Source: CAZDCD01 sp964503885 (GTDB lineage: Bacteria; Bacteroidota; Bacteroidia; Bacteroidales; UBA10428). From it: a stretch of 64,000 bases of DNA. The translations under genes were made by a program, and so were the position numbers. Below are positions 47,748 to 56,398 of this stretch, piece after piece. The notes under the pieces were generated by a model. The model made no database searches. It was not told the DNA's origin and saw nothing but the letters and a program-made list of their open reading frames with translations. Location of the stretch: NCBI GenBank assembly GCA_964503885.1, contig CAZDCD010000002.1, forward strand, positions 1 to 64,000. Direction: 5' to 3'. How positions within the stretch are numbered: the first letter of the stretch is position 1; each line of letters starts with the position of its first letter.

Positions 47748-48604
47748 TGCTTTTTATTTAACAAATAAAAATAAACATCTTTTAATTCAATTGGCAGTAT
47801 TGAAAAATTTGAAATTTTCGTTTCATTTTTTGTCATAAATGTATCAGTATCATTGGGAAATACAAAGTAATCATTATCATTTTCGTAATATTCAAAATTT
47901 TGAATGAATGGTAAAAGATCAACATCTTTCGACTTATGCAACACTATTTTGTTTTCAGTTTTAATATATTTCTTCGATAGAAAAGCTTCCGTTGAATCAA
48001 CTTTTAATATTTCACCTTTTGAGAAAAACACTATTTTATCAGCATTTTTATTTGCCTCTTCCCAGTTATGGGTACTAAAAAAAACAGTGCGATTATTTAA
48101 TTTAAAGAGTTCCCAGCATCTATCCCTAATAAAAGGATCCAGACCGGAAGTGGCTTCATCAAGAATAATAAAACTGGGATTATGCAGTAAAGTAAGCAAA
48201 ATTGCTACTTTACGTACCTCTCCTTTTGATAGGAGTTTTATCAATTTATTTTCATATGCATCTATGCCCAGTTGATCTCTGAGATAGGATGTTTGGGAAT
48301 ACTTAATATTATATATAGAGCAGATATAAATTAATAATTCCTTTGTTTTGTAAAAGTTAAACAGGGGAGAATATTCATACAAGATTCCAATATCTTTTTT
48401 AACCTTTTTAAATGCTTTATTCCAAATCTTTACTTCACCTTCATCTGGATTTAATGATCCTGTAATAATATCAATCAATGTAGATTTTCCGGAACCATTT
48501 GGACCCAATAAAGCAACACATTCACCTTTGGCTATTTCCAGAGTAACATTATTCAAAATTTTAATACCGTTATTTGAAAATGTTACATGATTAATTTTAA
48601 GCAT
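47744..48604 (-). CDS. ABC transporter ATP-binding protein
   Basis: This 286-residue ATPase has a Walker A GPNGSGKST, a signature motif in the degenerate form LSKGEVRKVAIL, Walker B FIILDEATSGLD and the switch His in FFSTHNWEEA. About 80 C-terminal residues after the core are family-variable. It lies 2 bases downstream of the SagB-type dehydrogenase and overlaps the permease gene, so it is part of the TOMM operon as the energy-coupling part of the exporter. Confidence 0.93.
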   Translation of the reverse strand: MLKINHVTFSNNGIKILNNVTLEIAKGECVALLGPNGSGKSTLIDIITGSLNPDEGEVKIWNKAFKKVKKDIGILYEYSPLFNFYKTKELLIYICSIYNIKYSQTSYLRDQLGIDAYENKLIKLLSKGEVRKVAILLTLLHNPSFIILDEATSGLDPFIRDRCWELFKLNNRTVFFSTHNWEEANKNADKIVFFSKGEILKVDSTEAFLSKKYIKTENKIVLHKSKDVDLLPFIQNFEYYENDNDYFVFPNDTDTFMTKNETKISNFSILPIELKDVYFYLLNKKQ

Positions 48605-48606
48605 AA

Positions 48607-49500
48607 TTAACTAAGATTTTCAGCACTTATTTCATTTTTTTCGTTAGTATTTCCTTTGCCGATAACAATAACATTTTGAATTGTTTCAAAGGTACCATCA
48701 ACACCCAGAAAATCATTCACTTTGTCATCAAGATAGCCGCCTATCATGCAAGAACCCAGCCCTAAAGCTTCACAAATTAAACTCGCATTTTGTGAGGTAA
48801 ATCCTACTTCCATTAAAATAAATCTATAACCTCTGTCTTTATACTTTATCATCGTTCTTTCAAAAATACTTGTGACTAAAAGTATAGCACTTGCACTTTT
48901 TAAATCAACGTATGGTTCGGCTGTTATAATTTTACATAGTTCTTCCTGATACTCACCTTGTTTTAAAAATTCCAGCCCGTTTATATCCGGCCGGTAATGA
49001 TATAACCCTTTAGTTATATCACCATTAAGAACAACAAGATATAATTCCAATGGAAACAATCCGCCTCCTGAAGGAACATTTCTAAAAGACCAGGAACCAC
49101 CACTTTCTGTGTTATTGAGCGGAGCTTTATGTGAAATGCCATAGGTATAATAACAAATACGATACAATTCATTTAGTGATATTTTATAAGTATTATCATA
49201 AGCCCTGACACTCCTTCTTTTTTTAATAATTTCATAAATATCATTCACATTGTCATTGTGAATATCTTCATAATCTTTAAGCTGTATTAATTTATTACCC
49301 GGATAGTGTTTATATGGCTGTGAAGCTCTTGTGCTAAAGAACCCATTGTTAAAAGCAGAGACATCTTCACCCATTTGTCTGCTGGTATATTGGGTAAGCT
49401 TTGAATTTTCATGATACAATAGTGCAGTAGACTCGGAGATATTTTTCTCACCATAAGCTGTTATATCAGCTTTATCGAATACTTTTTTATAAGTACGCAT
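48607..49500 (-). CDS. SagB-type FMN dehydrogenase
   Basis: This is a 297-residue nitroreductase-fold enzyme of the SagB family, which oxidises azolines (thiazoline, methyloxazoline) made by the cyclodehydratase to aromatic azoles, using FMN. FMN-binding segments are RRSVRAYDN (about 95-103) and SGGGLFPLELYLV (about 145-157); the GLGSCMIGGYLDDKV and FETIQNVIVIGKG segments close the fold. The N-terminal segment with SRQMGEDVSAFNN is typical of SagB. Its presence suggests thiazoles rather than only thiazolines in the product. 9 bases separate it from YcaO. Confidence 0.9.
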   Translation of the reverse strand: MRTYKKVFDKADITAYGEKNISESTALLYHENSKLTQYTSRQMGEDVSAFNNGFFSTRASQPYKHYPGNKLIQLKDYEDIHNDNVNDIYEIIKKRRSVRAYDNTYKISLNELYRICYYTYGISHKAPLNNTESGGSWSFRNVPSGGGLFPLELYLVVLNGDITKGLYHYRPDINGLEFLKQGEYQEELCKIITAEPYVDLKSASAILLVTSIFERTMIKYKDRGYRFILMEVGFTSQNASLICEALGLGSCMIGGYLDDKVNDFLGVDGTFETIQNVIVIGKGNTNEKNEISAENLS

Positions 49501-49509
49501 AATTAGTAT

Positions 49510-50805
49510 TTACGGACAAGGATGTGGATATTTATTTAAATTATCATAGTCTTTAGCTTCATAGCCAAATAGTTTTGGCACCTCATATAATCTTTTACCT
49601 CCCGAAAAATATTGTATATAATTACCGGCCATTTGAATTAACGGGGGAACGATAACCTTTACGCTATGGTACCCTGTATCTCTGATATCTGGAGTTGACA
49701 AATACTTTACCAACACATCATAATTCTTACCTTTAAACATCTCAAGTATTTTTCTAATCTCCAAAATCGGGTTATTATTCTCTTTTTCATCAAAATCGAT
49801 GTCTTTGCTTGGAACAGCATTTTTAAATTTGTCAAAAATATGCCATAAATCCTTTCGTTTGGCATAGAATACCGAATGCTCTTCAAAACTTCTTAATTCT
49901 TCAAAGCTTTGAGGATTCCAGTCGCGCTGATTTTCAAGCGCAAACCTGAAATACCCTACAGTTTGGCCGATTTCCATTATGGCCTTTTTAATGGCTTCCT
50001 TATATGTTCCGCGCGCTGCAGTTCCAACCGCGATGAATTTTCCAATATCAGATTCACCAAAACAGATTCCCAAAATTGATGGTACACCAAGATCATAAGT
50101 CATATCGAATAAATGAAATTCCAAATTATTCGGATAGTATTCATTTATAAACTTTCTAAGTTTTCTATCTATTTTGATTTTCGGAGGAACCAATCCCTGC
50201 ATCCAGGTAATTACAAACGAATCTCTTTCAATTGATTCAAATAATCCGGTTAAAATCGCTTTATAAAAGTCAGTGTGAGCTGCAAGCCCAGTTGAGGTAG
50301 ATAAGGCTATCCATTCTTCTTCCTCAACCCATGGTAAATAGATCAATGATCCTGGATAATACACTTCCTCTCCTGATATCAGGCTATAACAAGGCACCCA
50401 ATGCTGTTCCAGATCTTCTGTAAAAGGAACAAAAGGAAAGGATAATCCTTCGTATTGCTTAGGATGAAATAGCGCTATTTCACTGGGGTGTACAGCTTTT
50501 TTCCCTAAATTTTTATAGCTTGATTTAATAAAATCCGTAGTATTGTAAAATGCAGGACAATATCTTTCAACAACTTCACCAACTGTTGTCAGAATTGCCT
50601 GGTCCCATGAATATGCACATCCGCTGCTCCGACCCCCATACTTTAAACCACCAAGAACGGATGTTTCGCAAGGCCAGATTCCATATCCTATTAATTTCGG
50701 ATCTGAATGCATCCGGGGCAAAGTGCAAATACTTGTCAATATTCCTATTTCGTCTGAGATAATCCTGCTTGCTTTCTTTAAATATACTGTATTGCTATTT
50801 AGCAT
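49510..50805 (-). CDS. TOMM cyclodehydratase, YcaO domain
   Basis: This is a 431-residue YcaO enzyme, the ATP-using cyclodehydratase that converts Cys, Ser or Thr of the core peptide to azolines by phosphorylating the backbone amide. ATP/Mg-binding acidic residues are visible in TVGEVVERYCPAFYN (E77, E80) and LFESIERDSF (E190, E193), and in the late EAIKKAIMEIGQT. The C-terminus is PHPCP, the PxPxP tail required in TOMM-type YcaOs. Length matches SagD-like stand-alone proteins. The E1-like partner is encoded 31 bases upstream, as in split SagC/SagD systems. Confidence 0.95.
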   Translation of the reverse strand: MLNSNTVYLKKASRIISDEIGILTSICTLPRMHSDPKLIGYGIWPCETSVLGGLKYGGRSSGCAYSWDQAILTTVGEVVERYCPAFYNTTDFIKSSYKNLGKKAVHPSEIALFHPKQYEGLSFPFVPFTEDLEQHWVPCYSLISGEEVYYPGSLIYLPWVEEEEWIALSTSTGLAAHTDFYKAILTGLFESIERDSFVITWMQGLVPPKIKIDRKLRKFINEYYPNNLEFHLFDMTYDLGVPSILGICFGESDIGKFIAVGTAARGTYKEAIKKAIMEIGQTVGYFRFALENQRDWNPQSFEELRSFEEHSVFYAKRKDLWHIFDKFKNAVPSKDIDFDEKENNNPILEIRKILEMFKGKNYDVLVKYLSTPDIRDTGYHSVKVIVPPLIQMAGNYIQYFSGGKRLYEVPKLFGYEAKDYDNLNKYPHPCP

Positions 50806-50836
50806 TGAATTGATAGATTAATTGGTTGGTTTAATG

Positions 50837-51844
50837 TTAGGTTAATGTTATTGGTTCAAGCCATGGGGCCGGATTAAAATCAACAGTGGGGTTGCATACA
50901 TTGCATACCGGTGCCTTAAGGAAAGGATGTATTTTCATATCAAAGGAATAAAGATCTATAGATAAATATGCTTTATAAATAGCAGGAATGGTCCATCCAA
51001 CGAGATATTTCATGGCTTCAAGAATTGCAATTGATCCCATCATGTCATAGACCACGGCAGGAGCACCTTCCTTTTTTGACGATTGCTTTTTGGTTTTTAA
51101 GTATTCAGTAAATTCATCAAAGTACGGTAAAAATTCCATATTACTTCTAATGCGCGTCATCAGGCAGTTATAACATCCTGTTTCCTTACCGATAAATAAA
51201 GGTCCGATTGTAGCTCTCATGGCTGCAATTCCTTGCACAAGAATCCAGGCTTTGTTTAATTCGATAGCATATTCATTTATTTTTTCAAGATAGTATGGAT
51301 TCCATTTGTCAGAATCAACAATCAAAATATCCGATTTCTTTATTATTTTAAATAGCTTATCATCAGTTAGAGAATCATTAAGTTGTACAGATGTGGTTTT
51401 AACAAAACCACTCATTTTGGCTTTTATTCCAATAATTTCCAAAAAGAAATCATTGCCGATAAGCACCAGTTGGGTATCGGAGATTTTTTGTTGAACCTCA
51501 GTTGGACTCGATTTGTCGAACGTGGTATTATCACTCTTCCAGAATGATATCTGATCTAAAATACTTTTTGAAAATTCTTGTTTAATCAGATCTTCACTTA
51601 GTATACCAAAACTCTTCAACTCATCTATAACGCTTAATATTTTGTCTTTATCATATTGTTTCTTAGCCAAATATTTATGCAATCTTTGAATATCTATATC
51701 TTCATTTATTTTTGTTGATATATCTATAAATATTGTTCTTTTTTCTTCATCATCAAATTCAATGACCATAACATCTGATTTTGATCTAACCTGAAATACA
51801 CCATGCTTTTGATCTTCAAAAATATCATATTTTCTGTTCAACAT
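50837..51844 (-). CDS. E1-like TOMM partner protein (ocin-ThiF-like / SagC)
   Basis: This 335-residue partner of the YcaO enzyme would bind the leader peptide and deliver the substrate. The N-terminal part (about residues 1-90) has the small winged-helix-like leader-binding region, and the rest resembles a ThiF/E1 fold that lacks the ATP-binding glycine motif. Two CxxC pairs, C224-C227 (ETGCYNC) and C314-C317 (APVCNVC), make the structural zinc site typical of these proteins, and GPLFIGKETGC is the family motif. It is the first gene after the precursor and the hairpin, with a 146-base spacer between it and the precursor stop. Confidence 0.92.
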   Translation of the reverse strand: MLNRKYDIFEDQKHGVFQVRSKSDVMVIEFDDEEKRTIFIDISTKINEDIDIQRLHKYLAKKQYDKDKILSVIDELKSFGILSEDLIKQEFSKSILDQISFWKSDNTTFDKSSPTEVQQKISDTQLVLIGNDFFLEIIGIKAKMSGFVKTTSVQLNDSLTDDKLFKIIKKSDILIVDSDKWNPYYLEKINEYAIELNKAWILVQGIAAMRATIGPLFIGKETGCYNCLMTRIRSNMEFLPYFDEFTEYLKTKKQSSKKEGAPAVVYDMMGSIAILEAMKYLVGWTIPAIYKAYLSIDLYSFDMKIHPFLKAPVCNVCNPTVDFNPAPWLEPITLT

Positions 51845-51943
51845 AATTTTATGGATTTATTGGTTTGGGCTTTTTTTCTGATAAAAAGAGCAAAAATGTG
51901 AAGGCAGTACTTAAAATCATCTATTTCAATTGATAGGATAATT

Positions 51944-51982
51944 AAAAATTGGGATCTATTTCTATGAACAGACCCCAATTTT
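51944..51982 (-). terminator. Hairpin between the precursor and E1-like genes
   Basis: On the minus-strand RNA, AAAATTGGGGTCT (from 51982 down) pairs with AGATCCCAATTTT over 13 bp with one G-U wobble and a 12-base loop; five U follow. It starts 8 bases after the precursor stop. This fits a partial terminator that gives more precursor than enzyme mRNA, as between sagA and sagB in streptolysin S operons (family knowledge). Confidence 0.8.
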
Positions 51983-51990
51983 ATGCTTTT

Positions 51991-52098
51991 TTAGGCGGCA
52001 CATGTTGTATTAGTACATGTGTTGCAGTTGCAACAGCAACATGCAGCTTTAACTCTTCTCATCAATGAAGAAGCACTTACAAGTCTTTTTATTTGCAT
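51991..52098 (-). CDS. TOMM precursor peptide, 35 aa
   Basis: This ORF runs from ATG (52096-52098) to TAA (51991-51993). The leader is basic and hydrophobic: MQIKRLVSASSLMRRVKAA. The core is CCCCNCNTCTNTTCAA, with seven Cys (20-23, 25, 28, 33) and four Thr (27, 29, 31, 32) available for cyclodehydration; the leader Ser residues 8, 10 and 11 are unlikely substrates. The run of four Cys at the leader/core junction resembles SagA of streptolysin S. The gene is immediately upstream of the cyclodehydratase genes and followed by a hairpin. It is shorter than most gene callers accept. Strong by context; the final structure is unknown. Confidence 0.9.
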   Translation of the reverse strand: MQIKRLVSASSLMRRVKAACCCCNCNTCTNTTCAA

Positions 52099-52517
52099 AA
52101 TAAATAATTTTAATAACGGTATCAAGGTACTAAAAACATTTGAATATAAAAAGAAAAGGTAAAAATTAACTTAAAAATTGTTCAATAAAATTTTATTACT
52201 TTAAAAAAGAAATATCAAATCGGTTAGAAGGCATTACAAATAGGAGATTAGATTAAGTTCTTAATCATGTTAAATTGCTCATTTATTGCTTATATGCTCA
52301 TTATACACATGAAGAATGTAAAAAGTATCAACCCAATCTCAAATATATAACTAAACTCTTTTTGTGAATTTTATACCAAAAAAAATAAATCAAATTATTT
52401 TTGATAGGTTTATAAAAGGTATTGTTAACTTGAAATATTTAAGGACGAAGCTGATTTATTAGCATTTAACATTAATTTGGTCCAAGAGTTCAAACCAACA
52501 ACTTACAGTCAATTGAT
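52099..52517 (-). promoter_or_regulatory. Upstream region of the TOMM precursor
   Basis: These 419 bases have no second Cys-rich ORF on either strand. A promoter for the TOMM operon is expected here. The nearest Bacteroidota-like element I see is TACCTTG about 25 bases before the start codon, an imperfect match to TAnnTTTG, so the promoter is not mapped. Confidence 0.35.
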
Positions 52518-53972
52518 CTAATGGAATAATATTTTTAACGGAAGGGATTGTTTTACAATATCTTTGCTTTCATAACTCACTGATAAGTACTTTTCTTTTT
52601 CACGCTGAAAATAAAGTATTGTAATAGGATGTAAGCCTTGTGAAAGATTAATTCGGTAGCTTTTCTCAGTTTTGTCGTGTAAACCATCATTGTCAATAAT
52701 TAACTTGTTTCCAATATAAAGACGGCTGCCATCATCTGAATTCAAATAAAATATATAAGCGCTATTTTCAGGTATATTTATGAATCCGCTTATCTGATAT
52801 CCAAAGAAATCATTCTTTTCAGAATCATTAATTTTAATATCCTTCATCACGAAGGATTTTAATGGTTTCAGACTTTTGAAATCCGGCATATTCACCCAAT
52901 TCCCTTCGAAATATTTGCATAATAAACCATTCTTTAGTTCAGTTCTGTTTTTTGTAGAAGGTATTAAATAGCCGGATTTAAAAATGGATTCGGTAATATC
53001 CGAACTACCATTATCAAAGAAAACTCTCGTTTTAAGCGTACATGGTTTGCTAATCAATAGAGGAATATTCTTGTATTCATTTGAATATATGGATGGATCT
53101 TTGCCATCAAGTGAGTAGTAAATTTTACCTTTAAACTTATGATTGATTCTAACCGTTATGGTATCATTATTTAGAAATTCACCACCATTTGGGATGACAG
53201 TTGGAGCTTTTTTTTTATTTGTAATTAAAGAGCTATACAAATAACCAATATATGCATGATTTGGATCTATCTCTAATCCCTTTTTGTAATAGTTTTCAGC
53301 TAAAGCCAAATCGGAGCTCTTCTCCGCAATTTGTCCAAGCCAACCATATGTATCAGCTAAACCCCAATTCGGATAAGTGGGATCAGGCAATTTATATCTA
53401 GCAAACAATTCTAAAGCTTTATTGAAATTCTCTTTGGCCAATTCCATACCACCTCCATATACTTCAGGAGTATAATAATTGTTAATACCGGAAACCAGGT
53501 ATAATCTCGGATTGTTTGGATTCATTTTTTTAGCCTGTTTGAGATAATTTGTTGATTTCATTGCCAATTCTACGGCATTAAAGGGTTCGATACTAATTTT
53601 ATAACCATAAAGACTTGACAAAAGTATATATGGTTCATCGAATTTCTCTTTTAATTCAATGCTTTCCATGCAATTATCAATAGCATCATTGATGAAAGAT
53701 GCAGCCAATTTCATGTCAGAATTGGCATAAGTATTTGCCAGGGTTTGATCTGCTAATGCTATGTAATAATGCAATACATAATTTTTATAATTCAAAACCA
53801 ATTGCCTCTCAAGTTCAGATTTGACTTGAATAAGTTCGTCTTTGTTTTTGCTAAGTGCCAGTTTATCACGGGCTTCAATGATTTTTTCATTATTTTGCGC
53901 ATTTAAGGATGTTCCGAACCTAACAAACAGAATTAGTAGGAAAAATATTCTAAATCCAAATTTCGTTTTCAT
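52518..53972 (-). CDS. Exported YGGG-TPR protein with CHB_HEX_C and PA14 domains
   Basis: The product has 484 residues: a signal peptide (about 1-25), TPR helices (about 30-250) containing the family block YYTPEVYGGGM and PNWGLADTYGWLG, then a chitobiase/hexosaminidase C-terminal-type domain (KIYYSLDGKDPSIYS, about 280-325), and a PA14-type carbohydrate-binding domain (YLNSDDGSRLYIGNKLII, about 345-480). It would act outside the inner membrane. It starts 5 bases downstream of a shorter family member. It may bind glycan or cell wall and scaffold other proteins; that is inference from domains. Confidence 0.82.
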   Translation of the reverse strand: MKTKFGFRIFFLLILFVRFGTSLNAQNNEKIIEARDKLALSKNKDELIQVKSELERQLVLNYKNYVLHYYIALADQTLANTYANSDMKLAASFINDAIDNCMESIELKEKFDEPYILLSSLYGYKISIEPFNAVELAMKSTNYLKQAKKMNPNNPRLYLVSGINNYYTPEVYGGGMELAKENFNKALELFARYKLPDPTYPNWGLADTYGWLGQIAEKSSDLALAENYYKKGLEIDPNHAYIGYLYSSLITNKKKAPTVIPNGGEFLNNDTITVRINHKFKGKIYYSLDGKDPSIYSNEYKNIPLLISKPCTLKTRVFFDNGSSDITESIFKSGYLIPSTKNRTELKNGLLCKYFEGNWVNMPDFKSLKPLKSFVMKDIKINDSEKNDFFGYQISGFINIPENSAYIFYLNSDDGSRLYIGNKLIIDNDGLHDKTEKSYRINLSQGLHPITILYFQREKEKYLSVSYESKDIVKQSLPLKILFH

Positions 53973-53977
53973 TATTC

Positions 53978-54841
53978 CTAATTTTTCTTGTTAAAATAAT
54001 AGAACATAAATATAACTATTACAATTATTAATAATCCTAATGAAATAAATAAAATCGGTGATTTATTGTTTTTCTTGATTAAATTAGGCAAAAGGTCTTT
54101 CTTAACCCATCCAAAATCAGGATTCACATCCAAAGCTTTATTATAATATTTTTTTGCCAGATTAATATTTCCCTGGTCCGAAGCGATTTTCCCTAACCAT
54201 GCGTACGTTTCATCAAAACCCCAATCAGGATAAGTTTTAGCTTTAGGTTTATATGTTGAATACAGTTCAATAGCTTTTATAAAATTTTCTTTTGCAACTT
54301 CTATATCTCCACCATATATCTGAGGTTGAAAATAATTAAGAATACCTATTGAGTAATAAATACGAGGATTATCAGGATCTAATTTTTTTGCATTTTCAAA
54401 ATACTCATAAACCTCATTATCAAGTTCTACAGAATGAAATTGTTCTACCGCTGATTTTATCTTGAGAATATTTGCTTTCATAATATAACCTTCGGCGAAA
54501 GAATCATTCTCCGATACACAGTTATTAATATTTAAAAAAGCTTCCCCAAATGATTCTTTGGCTTTTTTAATATTTTCTTTTGCAAAATAATATATACCTA
54601 GTTTATAGTATCCATATGCAATATAATAATTTACTAACCAGACTTTTTCATTATTTGGTAATAATTGTTCAAATTTCTTTATCGAATTTTTTATTAAATC
54701 TTCTTTAAAACTCAAAATAGAAAGGTTTAATTCATCTCTTGATGTAATGATCAATGAATCAATATTTTCATCTGAATAAGCCGCATTTGCTTTTATGATA
54801 AAAAAACCTATGATCATACAAAGTTTAGTTATTCTTTTCAT
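53978..54841 (-). CDS. Exported TPR protein, C-terminally membrane-anchored (copy a)
   Basis: This 287-residue protein has a signal peptide (about 1-20), TPRs including YFQPQIYGGDIEVAKENFIKAIE and TYPDWGFDETYAWLGKIASDQGNI, and a single C-terminal membrane helix (PILFISLGLLIIVIVIFMFYYF). The TPR region would face the periplasm. It is a close paralogue of the protein at 56395-57264. It lies between the larger TPR gene (5-base spacer) and a 318-base spacer leading to a radical SAM gene. Confidence 0.8.
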   Translation of the reverse strand: MKRITKLCMIIGFFIIKANAAYSDENIDSLIITSRDELNLSILSFKEDLIKNSIKKFEQLLPNNEKVWLVNYYIAYGYYKLGIYYFAKENIKKAKESFGEAFLNINNCVSENDSFAEGYIMKANILKIKSAVEQFHSVELDNEVYEYFENAKKLDPDNPRIYYSIGILNYFQPQIYGGDIEVAKENFIKAIELYSTYKPKAKTYPDWGFDETYAWLGKIASDQGNINLAKKYYNKALDVNPDFGWVKKDLLPNLIKKNNKSPILFISLGLLIIVIVIFMFYYFNKKN

Positions 54842-55159
54842 TGTATTTGAATTTAGTTTTGTATATATATATTTTACTGAGAGCCTGCTTAAAAATTATG
54901 AAACGAACATGAAAATTATTGATACAGATTGCAATAAAACGCATGATACTGATTTTCATAGTGAGTTTAGATTCGCTAAATCCTTCGGGGTTCATCAGAT
55001 TATTAGAAAAATTAAATTATTAACTAATGAAAGTAATTTATATTTTATTGTTAAAAACAGGCCAACTTAACAATATTTTAAAATGAATTTATCAACTTAT
55101 TGAATTTAAGGCAAACCATTGGAGACACTTTTGATATAAATTAAAATACTTATCAAGTT
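54842..55159. other. 318-base spacer between TPR and radical SAM genes
   Basis: No convincing gene was found. Frames opening on both strands (for example a 91-codon plus-strand frame overlapping the TPR start) are low-complexity and unlike any family. It separates the radical SAM array from the TPR/TOMM block. Confidence 0.5.
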
Positions 55160-56398
55160 CTAACTACTAATCTCAATTAAAAACCGCCTGTATAAATCAC
55201 GATATATTTTGCCTGCAAATTTTTTAAACCCGTCGGCAAGTTGTTCAGGAGTCATTTTCGAAGGTTTAAAAACAACATGAAATAAATCATAATGATCCCA
55301 ATTTGTATCTATAATCCTATTTTGACTATTATATATTTCAAATAACCTGGTACCCGGGAAAGGTGTAAGAATATTAAGTGCTGTAGATACAATGTTATTA
55401 ATTTCCATGAACTTATTAATGTTTTCAAATACAGACTCATCATCATTTTCCAGTCCAACCATAAACGAAGCATTAATAGTTATTCCTTTGTCGTGTATTT
55501 TTCTAATATTATCATTGAACTTCTCTATGTTATTTACAGGACTTTTATTAAGGTAAGTCATATTTTTAAAATCAACAGTCTCAAAACCAATATACAAAGA
55601 AGTACATCCACTGCTTGCCGCTAAATCCAATAATTCCGGAGATTCAGCAATCTTTATGCTGCATTGCGCTCCCCATTTAAGTTTCAATGGTTCTATTCTT
55701 AAAAATAAGTCTTTGGCATATTTTGGATTACCGATAATATTGTCATCAGGGAAAAAAACAAATTTGCGTTGTAATTTTGATATTTCAGCAATAACATTAT
55801 CCAGTGTTCTGGTTCTGAATTTTCTTCCGAACATTTCCGGTGTACAGCAATACAGACAATCATTAGGACACCCTCTGGTAATCATCATTGTATTAAGATT
55901 TCCTTTGGGAGCCCTGTATGCAACTCCATCGCATAAATCAACCCTTGGATGAGGTAATTTATCTATATCGACTAAATGGGATTGTTGGTAAACAGGCTTT
56001 AATGAATTTAATTCAAAGTCTTTTAGTAGTATTGGCCATAATTCTTCTCCCTCTCCAATAACAATTGAGTCTGCATGATTTTTTGCTTCTTCACGGTTAA
56101 GAGATACATGGATACCGCCTAAAACTACCGGAATGCCTTTACTTCTATAAATATCGGCAATTTCATACATCCGGTTTGCCTGCAGGGTCATTCCGGTTAT
56201 CCCGACAAGATCCGCTTCTTTATAATCCCGGATGGGTCCATTTGTCTCATCAATTATTTCAACGTCTATATTCGAAGGAGTGACAGCTGCAATATATGGA
56301 AGACCTAAAAAAGGATTTCTGACTCTTGCTCTCAAAACAGCAATTAATGTCTGATGTTCGGCTTCATTTAATCCGGGAAAAATCAACAAGACTTTCAT
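55160..56398 (-). CDS. Cobalamin-binding radical SAM enzyme, array copy 1
   Basis: The product has 412 residues. A B12-binding Rossmann domain (about residues 1-130: EIIDETNG, ADLVGITGM, IPVVLGGIHVS, VIGEGEELWP) is followed by the radical SAM domain with CxxxCxxC at C177, C181, C184 (RGCPNDCLYCC). The C-terminal region after about residue 340 ends in FHVVFKPSKMTPEQL. The usual DxHxxG cobalt-ligand motif is absent, as in several class B enzymes of the BchE/HpnP kind. Family members methylate or rearrange unreactive carbons. Its ATG overlaps the upstream TPR stop (ATGA), so these two are translationally coupled. The substrate is unknown. Confidence 0.9.
   Translation of the reverse strand: MKVLLIFPGLNEAEHQTLIAVLRARVRNPFLGLPYIAAVTPSNIDVEIIDETNGPIRDYKEADLVGITGMTLQANRMYEIADIYRSKGIPVVLGGIHVSLNREEAKNHADSIVIGEGEELWPILLKDFELNSLKPVYQQSHLVDIDKLPHPRVDLCDGVAYRAPKGNLNTMMITRGCPNDCLYCCTPEMFGRKFRTRTLDNVIAEISKLQRKFVFFPDDNIIGNPKYAKDLFLRIEPLKLKWGAQCSIKIAESPELLDLAASSGCTSLYIGFETVDFKNMTYLNKSPVNNIEKFNDNIRKIHDKGITINASFMVGLENDDESVFENINKFMEINNIVSTALNILTPFPGTRLFEIYNSQNRIIDTNWDHYDLFHVVFKPSKMTPEQLADGFKKFAGKIYRDLYRRFLIEISS

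Noticed and set aside
54795..55070. 91-codon plus-strand frame and a 56-codon minus-strand frame starting at 54995
   Set aside because: Both overlap the start of a well-supported TPR gene and are AT-rich low-complexity sequence with no family features.
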